Below the pieces are notes generated by a model. That model searched no databases. It saw only the letters and a program-made list of their open reading frames with translations, and was not told the origin of the DNA. DNA of 64,000 bases from Bog-473 sp963756025. Its GTDB lineage: Bacteria > Actinomycetota > Acidimicrobiia > Acidimicrobiales > RAAP-2. Each line of letters opens with the position of its first letter. The first letter of the stretch is position 1. The stretch spans positions 806,001-870,000 of the forward strand of contig CAVWMF010000007.1 of NCBI GenBank assembly GCA_963756025.1. The letters run 5' to 3'. Shown piece by piece: positions 41,065-48,938 of this stretch. The translations under genes were made by a program, and so were the position numbers.

Positions 41065-42585
41065 CTAGCGTCCAAAGCCGCGACTGTGGCTTGACCCCCT
41101 TCCGCGGTGACGCGCAACGTGGGTTTTAGCGATCGCGTGCCCGGACTGAGGGTTGCGCTCATCAGCCATCCGCTCACCCGGTATCAGGTCGTGCGGTGAG
41201 CTCGTCTCGAACCGATCGTGCAGCACCTTAAGTTCTCGGGAGAGATTGTCGACCAACGCTCGGGCCGTCTCCGTTTCCCCTCGGGCGACGTGGGCGTCGC
41301 CGATCGTTCGGAGTGTACGACCGAGCTGGTCGATCAGCATGGCCCAGGCCATCGGCGATTTGTTGCTTAGCTGCGACTGGGCCACAATAGACGCCACACC
41401 GCAAAAGTTCGCCGCCGCGTCCCGGCTCGGCACCGGATCACCTGGTCGACTCTGCGCCGATCGAGCCAGTGCGCTTGCCGCTGCAGCCATCGGCCCGGGA
41501 GCGTCCCGTTCGAAGCGTCTCGACCAGGCAGCAAAGAGGCCCGCTGCTTCTCGGGAAGCCCCGCGCCATGCGGCGAGGTCGGACACTGGTACTTCCTTCA
41601 ACTTCTCGACGGCCCTTTCGATGGCCCCCGCTGCTCGTCGCCAGTCGTCCGGAATACCAACGATGGTTTCTCTCCCTGGGGCCACTGCCTTGGCGGCGCT
41701 CCATTCGATAACCGCCGACTTGCGATCCGTCGCTGAGACCTCCCAGAACTGCCGCAGGTTCGGTAAGGTCAAGTCCCTCGCCAGCTTCCCGCCGCCGAAC
41801 CAGATCGGCGGGGCGCCGTCCCTGGTCCTTACGGCGACCGAATAGCCGACTACGGCCTCTTTCCCTCCCGTCGCGAAACGGGGTCGTAGGAGAACTCCGC
41901 TCCCCCGCAATCGCCGGACGAACTCCGCTTCGTCTCTGGAGGCAACCGACGCCTCCCGCACCATGCGGGCGAGGGTAAGCCGCGGGGGCTCGGCCATTCG
42001 ATCTCTAGCGGAGCGCTCCAGTTCGGCTCTGCTCAGCCCAGGCATCCCTTTGCCCGCTCGGCCCTCCACGACGGTCAGGCCGTAGTCGGACTCGGTCTCG
42101 GCACATAGCCGAGACAGGGTTCGCTTGGACTGCCACGTGTTTACCCGGCTACCGTCGACCCGGACGAGGGACGCCGCCAGGTGGATGTGCTGGTTGCCAT
42201 TCGCCCCGGTCCCGTGCCCAATCGCCACCCAAGCCACCGGTTGCTTTCCTTCGCCCTCCAAGCCCAATGCCCCCATGGCCTTGTGAGCGATATCCGCCCA
42301 CTGATCTTCACTCAACTGACGATCGCCGGGGGGAAGCGACAGCGACAGATGGAGGATGTGGCCACCCTTCGGGTTCGTACCGAATTCCTCGTGGGCCGCA
42401 TCGAGTCCCGAACCGATGTCGGCGATCTGTCCGCTCGACAAGTTGCCACCCGCCAAGACATCGCCGCCCAGCTCGAGTCCCGAGGTGATGACCCGTTGGT
42501 CGGTGTGCTCGTTCGCCTGGCCCGGTCCGAAGAGGTAGCGGATGAGCCCACGACCCGAGGAGCCGAAGGTGACCTTTGCGATCAT
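41065..42585 (-). CDS. MobA-type relaxase (mobilisation nuclease)
   Basis: A 506-residue relaxase. The start MIAKVTFGSSGRGLIRYLFG with QANEH is typical of the MobP/PF03432 group. The metal-binding histidines are in KGGHILHLSLSL and HGTGANGNQHIHLAASLVRV (3H motif, about residues 78-145). The catalytic Tyr is probably in the N-terminal 30 residues (RYLFG). The C-terminal half is helical. It should nick oriT and lead DNA transfer with helper machinery. Its ATG overlaps the MobC stop by four bases. Confidence 0.82.
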   Translation of the reverse strand: MIAKVTFGSSGRGLIRYLFGPGQANEHTDQRVITSGLELGGDVLAGGNLSSGQIADIGSGLDAAHEEFGTNPKGGHILHLSLSLPPGDRQLSEDQWADIAHKAMGALGLEGEGKQPVAWVAIGHGTGANGNQHIHLAASLVRVDGSRVNTWQSKRTLSRLCAETESDYGLTVVEGRAGKGMPGLSRAELERSARDRMAEPPRLTLARMVREASVASRDEAEFVRRLRGSGVLLRPRFATGGKEAVVGYSVAVRTRDGAPPIWFGGGKLARDLTLPNLRQFWEVSATDRKSAVIEWSAAKAVAPGRETIVGIPDDWRRAAGAIERAVEKLKEVPVSDLAAWRGASREAAGLFAAWSRRFERDAPGPMAAAASALARSAQSRPGDPVPSRDAAANFCGVASIVAQSQLSNKSPMAWAMLIDQLGRTLRTIGDAHVARGETETARALVDNLSRELKVLHDRFETSSPHDLIPGERMADERNPQSGHAIAKTHVARHRGRGSSHSRGFGR

Positions 42586-43007
42586 CGAGGTTCTCCGAAG
42601 CTCGACCCAAGTCGTCTATGTGTCTCGGCCACCTCGGCGGTGACTCGGCGGACGTCGTCGAGAGCGACCGCGAAGGCATCAGGGAGGACATGGTTGGTGT
42701 TGGCCCATTTAGCCAACTGATTCAAATTGTTAGCGATGCTGGTCAACACGAGTCGGGCTCGCTGCGCATCTCCTTGTGCGCGCCGCCGCTCCGCCGATTG
42801 AGCGGCTGAACCAGACATGGCTGCATCGAAGAGGAATCGTTGCACCGACATTCCCGCTATCGTCGCTCTCCGCCGAAGCTCATCGTGCTCGGAATCGGAC
42901 AACCGCAACTTAACCACGAGGTGCCGGCCGCCGGTCAGGGTCGGCATACGAGTTACCCGCTTCGATGTCGAAGCTGTTGCCCACTCTTCGACCATTGGTT
43001 CGGTCAT
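42582..43007 (-). CDS. MobC-type relaxosome accessory protein
   Basis: A 141-residue protein. A ribbon-helix-helix-like start (HLVVKLRLSDSEHDELRRRA, IAGMSVQRFLFDAAM) is followed by the MobC helix NNLNQLAKWANTNHVLPDAF. It should bind oriT and assist the relaxase. ATG 43007 has GGGCGAG before it; starts at 43070 or at the internal MPTLTGG are possible. It is translationally coupled to the relaxase. The inverted-repeat array lies upstream. Confidence 0.82.
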   Translation of the reverse strand: MTEPMVEEWATASTSKRVTRMPTLTGGRHLVVKLRLSDSEHDELRRRATIAGMSVQRFLFDAAMSGSAAQSAERRRAQGDAQRARLVLTSIANNLNQLAKWANTNHVLPDAFAVALDDVRRVTAEVAETHRRLGSSFGEPR

Positions 43008-43470
43008 CTCGCCCAGCGCAGCGCCCACGAGGAAACCTCGGGGACAGTCATCAAGCGATGCCAACGGCAACGCTCCCTCAAACAGGGGACCTGTTTGACC
43101 ATCTGGCTCTGTCCTTCATGACGCGCGGCGACCTTCATGATCGGCGCGCGGGGCAGGAAATCAGTGGGCCCTATGGGTTCACTACCTTTCTTTGCTGTTC
43201 GGCGGATCGGCGGAGTAGTGACGTCACAACCGCGTGGCCGACAAGGGAAACCCGCAGTCGCGACCGGAAAGTCATGTCCCAGTGAGCAAGTTGAATGCCT
43301 TCCCCAACAGGGAAACGAGGTTGAGAATGGGGCGCTTCCGTGGAGCCGCCCCACATGTTGGTCGGCGATCGATGGCCGTTGATTCGGGTGGTGTGTTCGC
43401 ATACAAAGAACTGGGCAGAAAATCGAGCGTACGAATTTTTGTTTTGATCGTCTGCAGGGATCGGTGGCTT

Positions 43471-44305
43471 CACAGCCATTCCCTCGTGATGAACCCTCAT
43501 CGGAACCGTCATGAAGGGTTCATGGTCAGCATTATGAACCCAGTGACCTGGCATGTTGTTCGTCGCACCATCTTGCCCGGCGACCAGCGTTGGTCCAGTC
43601 CCGACAAACGCGTTGCCGCATCATCAAGCCTTCATGATTGAAACCGTGAACCCCCCACGCAGGTGTTTTGTCCGTCCTGCGATTTACGACGACGCGGAGC
43701 CATTGCTTCCCCCTCTTGGTGGTTGATGGCGGGTGGGGCGCTCGTCGCCCCGCCTGGTCCCGTCATCAATCGCCTACGCGCAATTTCTCGCACCGTCATC
43801 AGCGGTCAATGGACGGCCAAAGGCCGAGCGAGGATCATAAAGGCCGACCCCGGCGCCGGCGTACCGGCGATCTCCGGGGGCGAGCCGTATTCCACAGCGA
43901 CCGTTGAGTGCCGACGACGGTGCGACACCAACCCGAGCGCCGAACGGCGTCGGTGTATCTGTCCATCGAACACGTAAGGCCTAGTTCCGCCGCGCTCGTC
44001 CCGACATCGATGGGCTCGGTTGTGACGATGAAGGTGATGATGGGGGTTCATGATGGAAATGATGAACCCTCTGGCCAGGGATGATGCTGCACTTATCACC
44101 GTGTTCGACTCTTCAGCACGGTGCCACGCTCCAAATCAGTTCGTGGGTGATGAACCCCTTCATGATCGAATTGATGAACCCCCTGACCTGCGGTTCTGTG
44201 CATTGTCCAGATCGACAAGCTCCTGACCAGGAAGGTTGGCATTCATCGCGGATTTCTTGAATTTCTTCCAGTCGTGAAGGGTTTGATGAAGGTTTTCATG
44301 AACCC
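43471..44305. repeat. Array of GGGTTCAT-N10-ATGAACCC inverted repeats (oriT/iteron-like)
   Basis: ATGAACCC or its complement occurs eight times (43489, 43516, 43534, 44044, 44062, 44150, 44174, 44298). Two units are perfect with a 10-base spacer: 43516-43541 and 44044-44069. Three others keep the spacer with a varied left arm or one changed base: 43626-43651, 44156-44181 and 44279-44305. Neighbouring units are about 110-120 bases apart, and three are followed by a C-TGACCTG-like box. No gene is supported in 43071-44582. The place, upstream of mobC, suits an oriT or an origin. Confidence 0.65.
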
Positions 44306-44582
44306 CACCCTTCATCGTGATCGACATGTACCCCTCCACCATCCAACAGATCCGATCCGAACGGCAGGCTCTCGGGACTTCTTCTAAACGGATCGATGTG
44401 CGTCATCAACACTCCGGGTACGACCCGGTGATCGCCGAAGCTGAACCAGGCGAGAATCTGCCTTTTCCACTGATGTTCCCGCGGACTGGGGCGAACCTCG
44501 ACGTATTCGCCACAAGAACGATCCCGTTGTCCACCGCGCAGAACCGTCGCCCGGCCTCGGGGCTTCCCTCTGTTAGCGCTCC

Positions 44583-44900
44583 ATGAGTGCCTCACTGATT
44601 ATCCGCACTACCGGGGGGATGGAACTACCGCTGGTGTGCTCGCCCTCACACGTCGCCCCGCTGCTCGGGCGTTCAGACCATGCCATTCGTGACGACTGCG
44701 TGGCGGGCGTCATTCCGACGTTACCGAGAGCCGGTGGGTCAGGCGCACACCACCGCATTGCCACAGCGCGGCTACTCGATCAGATGGGCGTTCCCTACGA
44801 GATCGTCACGTCCGGTGAAAGCGGCGCAACGACGACCGTCCCAAGGCTTCCTGAAATGGCCACAGGGTCGACGATCGTCGGCGCAAACGAAACGCTGTAG
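44583..44900 (+). CDS. Excisionase-like HTH protein
   Basis: A 105-residue protein. After a short N-terminus it reads CSPSHVAPLLGRSDHAIRDD, CVAGVIPTLPRAGGSG and HHRIATARLLDQMGVPY, the layout of MerR/excisionase-type (HTH_17) DNA-binding domains. ATG 44620 is an alternative start. In an IME with a tyrosine integrase it may be the directionality factor, although it is 4 kb from int. A plasmid-type regulator is the other option. Confidence 0.6.
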   Translation: MSASLIIRTTGGMELPLVCSPSHVAPLLGRSDHAIRDDCVAGVIPTLPRAGGSGAHHRIATARLLDQMGVPYEIVTSGESGATTTVPRLPEMATGSTIVGANETL

Positions 44901-45083
44901 TGCACCGGTCAAACTTCGGCTCGACGTCGCCATCGTGCAGTTGATCGCCTCCGCTAGCGCGTCGGGAGCGTCACCGGTGTGCAGGTAGATCGGCGCTGTG
45001 CCCCGATCGGCACATCGCGTCCCGCTGTTCGACAAGGCATCAATGGCATCGAGAAGAGCGCTGACCGCGCGGCGACAATCAGG

Positions 45084-45270
45084 TCAGCGTCGCCAGGCGG
45101 GATCATTGTCGGCCATCCATTCCATGAGAACGATCGCTTCGCGGGGTTGCGGCCCGGGCCACTGAGCAGGTCGACAGCCACCTGACTCAGTGCGGCGACC
45201 CGCAAGCCGCCAACCACCTCGGCGAGGTCGAAGACAACGTCTACTTTCCAGAAGTCAGCGTGACGATGGC
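45084..45270 (-). pseudogene. C-terminal remnant of an unrecognised protein, frameshifted
   Basis: The minus strand reads WKVDVVFDLAEVVGGLRVAA and LSQVAVDLLSGPGRNP. After a one-base shift near 45120-45130 it continues EAIVLMEWMADNDPAWRR to TGA. The two pieces form a coherent protein end. It resembles the end of AbiEi-type antitoxin/regulator proteins, but only weakly. No N-terminal part remains. Confidence 0.4.
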
Positions 45271-45345
45271 ACCGCTTTGGGACGGTCGCAATCCAAGCGC
45301 ATCTGCGCTGCCGGCCATGCCTCGGACGTAGCTTGTGATGATGGA

Positions 45346-46326
45346 TCAATGGCGGAGCCACCGCTGTCGCTGTGCGATTGCCAGGAGGCACTCCAGCGCG
45401 TCCCACGTTTGAGCCCCGTCGATCCACAGCAGATTCGTGAAGATCATCTCCGCGTCGTCCCATCGTCGTTGACGCCAGGCGCACAAGCCCAGCCCGTGAA
45501 GGGCACGGTGGAATGGCCGGTTGTCGACAAGTCCGCGAGGCAACACGCCGTAGAATTGAGCCGGCAGTGACTGCTCGCCAATGGCCACCGCGGTGTCGTA
45601 CAGGTTAAGTGCTTCTTTCGGGCCCTTCACGTCGAAGGCGATGTTGCCCAGATGTACCCAGGCGTCGATGCACCGTTCGTCGAGCACGATCAAGCCTTCG
45701 AGGATGCGACGGGCCTCGCGATCAAAGCCTGCCCGGTTCAGCTCGGCCGCGTTGGTCACCGGGTCGCTGTCGCAGTCGTCCTCGTCTACTCCGGGGATCA
45801 CCTGTTCCATTTCGAACTCGGGTCGTGGACCTGCGGCGATGATCGCTCTATAGAGAGGGTGGACCTCCTCCCCTTCTTCACCCCAGTACTGGTCGGCCGG
45901 GTCCCAACTGCCCATGGGTTGGAGGGCGAGTGGCTGGGCTACGGGATGGAGGTTTTTCGCAACCGGCCGGTAGATCCACGGCTCTACCGCGTGGGCCGGG
46001 CTGGCGGGCCGGAACTCTGGCAATCCTTGCCATTTGCGATAGGCAGCGAGCAGACGGGAGGTCTCCAAGGTGACCGGCCCAGGAACCAGGTCGGCGAGCG
46101 AGATCTGGTGCATCTCGCCCTCCCGCCGGCAATGGCCCGTCAGGCCATGGCGCTCGTCACCGTCGAACTCGATCCTGACGACTTCGACCGATACGCCAGC
46201 GATGCTTGCAGGGAACGGAAAGCGAGCAGACTCTTCGAAAGCCTGCTCGAAGGCCGTCAACTGTTCCGACTCACCGTAGGCGTCCACCAAGATCTCATCA
46301 ATGAGGTCTTCGAGGTCGCCGGTCAT
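45346..46326 (-). CDS. Hypothetical protein with C-terminal TPR-like repeats
   Basis: A 326-residue acidic protein. The N-terminal 130 residues (DLEDLIDEILVDAYGESEQL, GVSVEVVRIEFDGDERHGLT) form an unnamed domain. The C-terminal part has helical repeats of TPR type: AAELNRAGFDREARRILEGL, CIDAWVHLGNIAFDVKGPKE, ALHGLGLCAWRQRRWDDAEM. This would serve protein-protein contacts. I chose ATG 46326 because the preceding 32 codons look non-natural. It lies just upstream of the exonuclease module of the IME and has no clear operon partner. Confidence 0.65.
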   Translation of the reverse strand: MTGDLEDLIDEILVDAYGESEQLTAFEQAFEESARFPFPASIAGVSVEVVRIEFDGDERHGLTGHCRREGEMHQISLADLVPGPVTLETSRLLAAYRKWQGLPEFRPASPAHAVEPWIYRPVAKNLHPVAQPLALQPMGSWDPADQYWGEEGEEVHPLYRAIIAAGPRPEFEMEQVIPGVDEDDCDSDPVTNAAELNRAGFDREARRILEGLIVLDERCIDAWVHLGNIAFDVKGPKEALNLYDTAVAIGEQSLPAQFYGVLPRGLVDNRPFHRALHGLGLCAWRQRRWDDAEMIFTNLLWIDGAQTWDALECLLAIAQRQRWLRH

Positions 46327-46440
46327 CAGGAGCGGAAAGCTACCACCAGGAGATTTGTGCCCAGGAGCCCCCGCCGTCTGTTCAGTGGGTGAGCGGAAAC
46401 TGCTACACATTCCTTCGCTCACCCGCGGCGGATGGGCTGC

Positions 46441-47022
46441 TCATGGAATGGCCAATGAGGTGAAGAATTCGACCTGGAGGATGGCTGCCGCTGCGTCGTA
46501 GCCGGCGTCATGCCAGCTCTCCTCCAATCCGACCGCCGCCAGCTTCTCCGCGGCGTAGCGCTTCGCCAGCCGTTTCCAGCCGGAGAAGGTGGGCAGTGAG
46601 CGTTCGTAGGGGACCTGGCCTTCGTAGGCGAGGCAAAAGGCGTTGAGGTCGACCACCCGGCGGGAGAGCAGCTGGCTCGTCCGTGGTAGGTACGCCGCGA
46701 CGAACGGCAGGTCGAAGGCGCCGACGTTGTAACCCACCGGCACGAGCGCGCGTTTCTCGGAGTCGGCGCCGCGGGCGAGCAACCATTGCTCGAGCTGTGC
46801 GTCGACCTCGGCCGGCGGGTCGGCCGCGGCGATGGCAAGAGGGTCGATGCCGTGGACGGCCATGGCCCGATCGGTCTTGAAATAGGAGCCGTCGGGCCAG
46901 CCGAGGAGGGCGCTGAAGCGCTCGGTGGCGTCAAAGGTCACTCCGATCTGAATCAGGACCGCGCCGTCCGCGAGTTCGCTGTCGCTCATTTCGCCGTCGA
47001 GGCCGATCAGTCGTTTCGTCAT
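46441..47022 (-). CDS. DEDDh 3'-5' exonuclease-like protein (module copy 2, complete)
   Basis: A 193-residue nuclease with all DEDDh motifs: RLIGLDGEMSDSELADGAVL (D-x-E), AVHGIDPLAI, YNVGAFDLPFVAAYLP and SWHDAGYDAAAAILQ (H-x-A-x2-D). It resembles the RNase T/oligoribonuclease/DNA polymerase III epsilon group. ATG 47022 follows GGCGGAGGACCC. It is divergent from the XRE gene, across 240 bases that are also duplicated at 22.5 kb. The other copy has lost the last motif, so only this one should be active. Confidence 0.75.
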   Translation of the reverse strand: MTKRLIGLDGEMSDSELADGAVLIQIGVTFDATERFSALLGWPDGSYFKTDRAMAVHGIDPLAIAAADPPAEVDAQLEQWLLARGADSEKRALVPVGYNVGAFDLPFVAAYLPRTSQLLSRRVVDLNAFCLAYEGQVPYERSLPTFSGWKRLAKRYAAEKLAAVGLEESWHDAGYDAAAAILQVEFFTSLAIP

Positions 47023-47825
47023 GGGTCCTCCGCCATGATGTCCGAAGGCTGTCACGGCCGTGACGAACATCGTGGTGACCGCCGATCACCCGCCTCTCGC
47101 TGGATCGGGTCGGCCGCCCGGACAGACGGATCAGCCCGCGCCGCCTCAGGAATCCGCAGAGATCAATTTTGGGGGCCACGAGCGGGATCATGGCGAGCAC
47201 GATTGGAATACGCCCAGGTTACTGGCGGTGTGTACGGGGATGTTATGTATTATAATAACTACATGATCCCGACAGCGGAACTCGTGCGAACGATGAAATT
47301 GAACAGCGGACATACGCTGCGGGAACTGGCACGTCGGGCGAAGACGTCGGCTCCCGCTCTGGTCGATTACGAAGCTGGGCGTCACGAGCCGAAGCTCTCA
47401 ACCCTGCAACGGATCGCTGACGCGGCTGGTTGCGACCTCATTGTGGAAGTGCGTCCGCGGTTGACCCATCGGGAACGACGCACCCTTGAACTTCACAAGC
47501 TCTTGGCCGAGAAGCTTCGAGCTGATCCACAGAACGTTATTCAGCGCGCCAAGGCGCGCATCGACGTAATGCGATCGAGAGATCCCGAAGGTCGCTCAGC
47601 GTCCTACCTCAACACGTGGGACCGACTTCTTTCGGGATCGATTGACGAGCTCGAAGCGGCGATGACTTCCGCCGATCAGGCCTCACGCGACCTTCGTCAA
47701 TCAAGCCCCTTCGGTGGCACGTTGTCGGACGAAGAACGACTGGACATCCTGAACCGAGTCGCCTCTGAAGATCGGATCGCCAGGGCCATCGGATAGAGGA
47801 TCTGGAGCACATCAGCGCGATGCGG
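46527..47825. repeat. Duplicated exonuclease/XRE module, copy 2
   Basis: Aligns to 22008-23285 in the same orientation. Here the exonuclease gene continues beyond the homology border and is complete, while the downstream nucleotidyltransferase gene has lost its start. The XRE gene is intact in both. Confidence 0.85.
47263..47796 (+). CDS. XRE-family HTH protein, antitoxin-like (module copy 2)
   Basis: A 177-residue near-copy of the 22741-23271 protein, with the same HTH (SGHTLRELARRAKTSAPALV, YEAGRHEPKLSTLQRIADAA) and charged C-terminus. Differences include MKLNSG for IRSNSG and one inserted Ser before EDRIARAIG. The upstream GTTAT-N8-ATAAC repeat (47242-47259) is exact. Where copy 1 has ATGA overlapping a nucleotidyltransferase start, this copy has lost the ATG through a six-base deletion. 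Confidence 0.75.
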   Translation: MIPTAELVRTMKLNSGHTLRELARRAKTSAPALVDYEAGRHEPKLSTLQRIADAAGCDLIVEVRPRLTHRERRTLELHKLLAEKLRADPQNVIQRAKARIDVMRSRDPEGRSASYLNTWDRLLSGSIDELEAAMTSADQASRDLRQSSPFGGTLSDEERLDILNRVASEDRIARAIG

Positions 47826-47878
47826 AAGAGGCCGCCGAGCACTTGCGGGAGACGATGAATTGCTGAAGAACCGCTGAG
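47792..47878 (+). pseudogene. Nucleotidyltransferase-like remnant (module copy 2)
   Basis: After the XRE stop, GAGGATCTGGAGCACATCAG matches the start of the copy-1 gene with the initiating ATGAAACG deleted. The sequence then jumps to a short ARDAEEAAEHLRETMNC reading that ends at TGA. The middle of the gene is missing. Only ends remain. Confidence 0.4.
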
Positions 47879-47908
47879 TTGCCGGCCGCTCGGCAATAGG
47901 CTGCTTCG

Positions 47909-48664
47909 ATGACCGCTCACTCAGGTCGTCAGATCGTGAAACTGGGTGAACGACTGCGGGACTCGCCGGAACCAACGGTCGATGACCTAGAGATGCTCGC
48001 TGACGTGCTTCTCGAATACGACCGAATTCTCATGTCGGTATCCGACAAGTTGCGGGTCATCGGGCTTGAGCCGACGACTCGATTGAAAACGTCCGGAACG
48101 ATCATCGAGAAGCTCCGCCGCGAATCCCACCTGAACCTCAGAACCATTCGTGACCTTGCAGGCGCCAGAATCGTGCGGCGGATGACTCTCGATGAACAGG
48201 ATCAGCTTGCAACACAAATCCGGGCGCTTTGGTCTGACGTGAAATTCATCGACCGAAGGGAGGAGCCGTCGCACGGATACCGCGCGGTGCATATCGTCCC
48301 GCGCATTGATGGGTATCAGGTAGAAATCCAACTTCGGACTGACTATCAAGATATTTGGGCGCAGGCAATGGAGGGTTTCGGCGATGCCTGGGGCCGCGCT
48401 ATCCGGTACGGAGGTGAACCGGACAACCCGGACGAACCAATCAGTGACGGCGGTATGACCCGGAAGCAATTCACCGATCTGTGGAAGATCCAAGCCGACG
48501 AGCTTTACGAGCTTGCCAAGCTGGAAAACGAAGCCGCCAGGCTGCGCGCCGCCCCCGTGACTGACGCGGCGGAGCGTCGCCTCGAAGAACTCGAATCAGA
48601 GATGAATAGTCGGTTCGTTCCCCTAAAATCCCTGGTCAAGCAACTGCGTGAAACCTTCGGATGA
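47909..48664 (+). CDS. RelA/SpoT-domain protein (small alarmone synthetase-like, possible toxin)
   Basis: A 251-residue protein with a RelA/SpoT synthetase domain in the middle: NLRTIRDLAGARIVRRMTLD, PSHGYRAVHIVPRIDGYQVE and IQLRTDYQDIWAQAMEGFGD (about residues 75-165). The C-terminus is a charged helical region. HD hydrolase, TGS and ACT domains are absent, so it is not the housekeeping Rel. Single-domain synthetases in mobile DNA include toxSAS toxins that make (p)ppApp or pyrophosphorylate tRNA. The 78-residue gene 22 bases downstream could be its antitoxin. Confidence 0.8.
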   Translation: MTAHSGRQIVKLGERLRDSPEPTVDDLEMLADVLLEYDRILMSVSDKLRVIGLEPTTRLKTSGTIIEKLRRESHLNLRTIRDLAGARIVRRMTLDEQDQLATQIRALWSDVKFIDRREEPSHGYRAVHIVPRIDGYQVEIQLRTDYQDIWAQAMEGFGDAWGRAIRYGGEPDNPDEPISDGGMTRKQFTDLWKIQADELYELAKLENEAARLRAAPVTDAAERRLEELESEMNSRFVPLKSLVKQLRETFG

Positions 48665-48686
48665 CAGGGATCCTTGTCATTCCGCT

Positions 48687-48923
48687 ATGTTGGACCTTAT
48701 GACGTACTTCCTCTTGGTCTTTGACCGACAGCATCGAAGGCTGATTGGTGAGGTCGAGGAGTTCGCGGACTCCGGAGCGGCGCTGCGCGCACGGTTCGAT
48801 CGAGAGATCGCATTTCCCGGGGGCCAAGTTGAAGTGGTGGTGCTCGGAGCTTCAAGCAGAGAAGCCTTGGAGAACACGCACTCTCGATACTTCGGTCATG
48901 GGCGCGAGCTGACGCCGGCCTAA
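48687..48923 (+). CDS. Small hypothetical protein downstream of the RelA/SpoT-domain gene
   Basis: A 78-residue protein: LMTYFLLVFDRQHRRLIGEV, FADSGAALRARFDREIAFPG and VEVVVLGASSREALENTHSR. This reads as a compact alpha-beta protein. ATG 48687 or 48699 may start it. It follows the RelA/SpoT gene closely on the same strand. It is the best candidate for an antitoxin or immunity partner, but this rests on position only. Confidence 0.6.
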   Translation: MLDLMTYFLLVFDRQHRRLIGEVEEFADSGAALRARFDREIAFPGGQVEVVVLGASSREALENTHSRYFGHGRELTPA

Positions 48924-48938
48924 TCGCCGAACGCCTTT

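Noticed and set aside
43471..44305. CRISPR array
   Set aside because: Repeats are short palindromes separated by about 110 bases or more. The inter-repeat lengths are not constant like spacers, and no cas genes are present.
44160..44342. 60-residue minus-strand gene among the inverted repeats
   Set aside because: Its codons are largely formed by the repeat units themselves, and there is no homology-like pattern.
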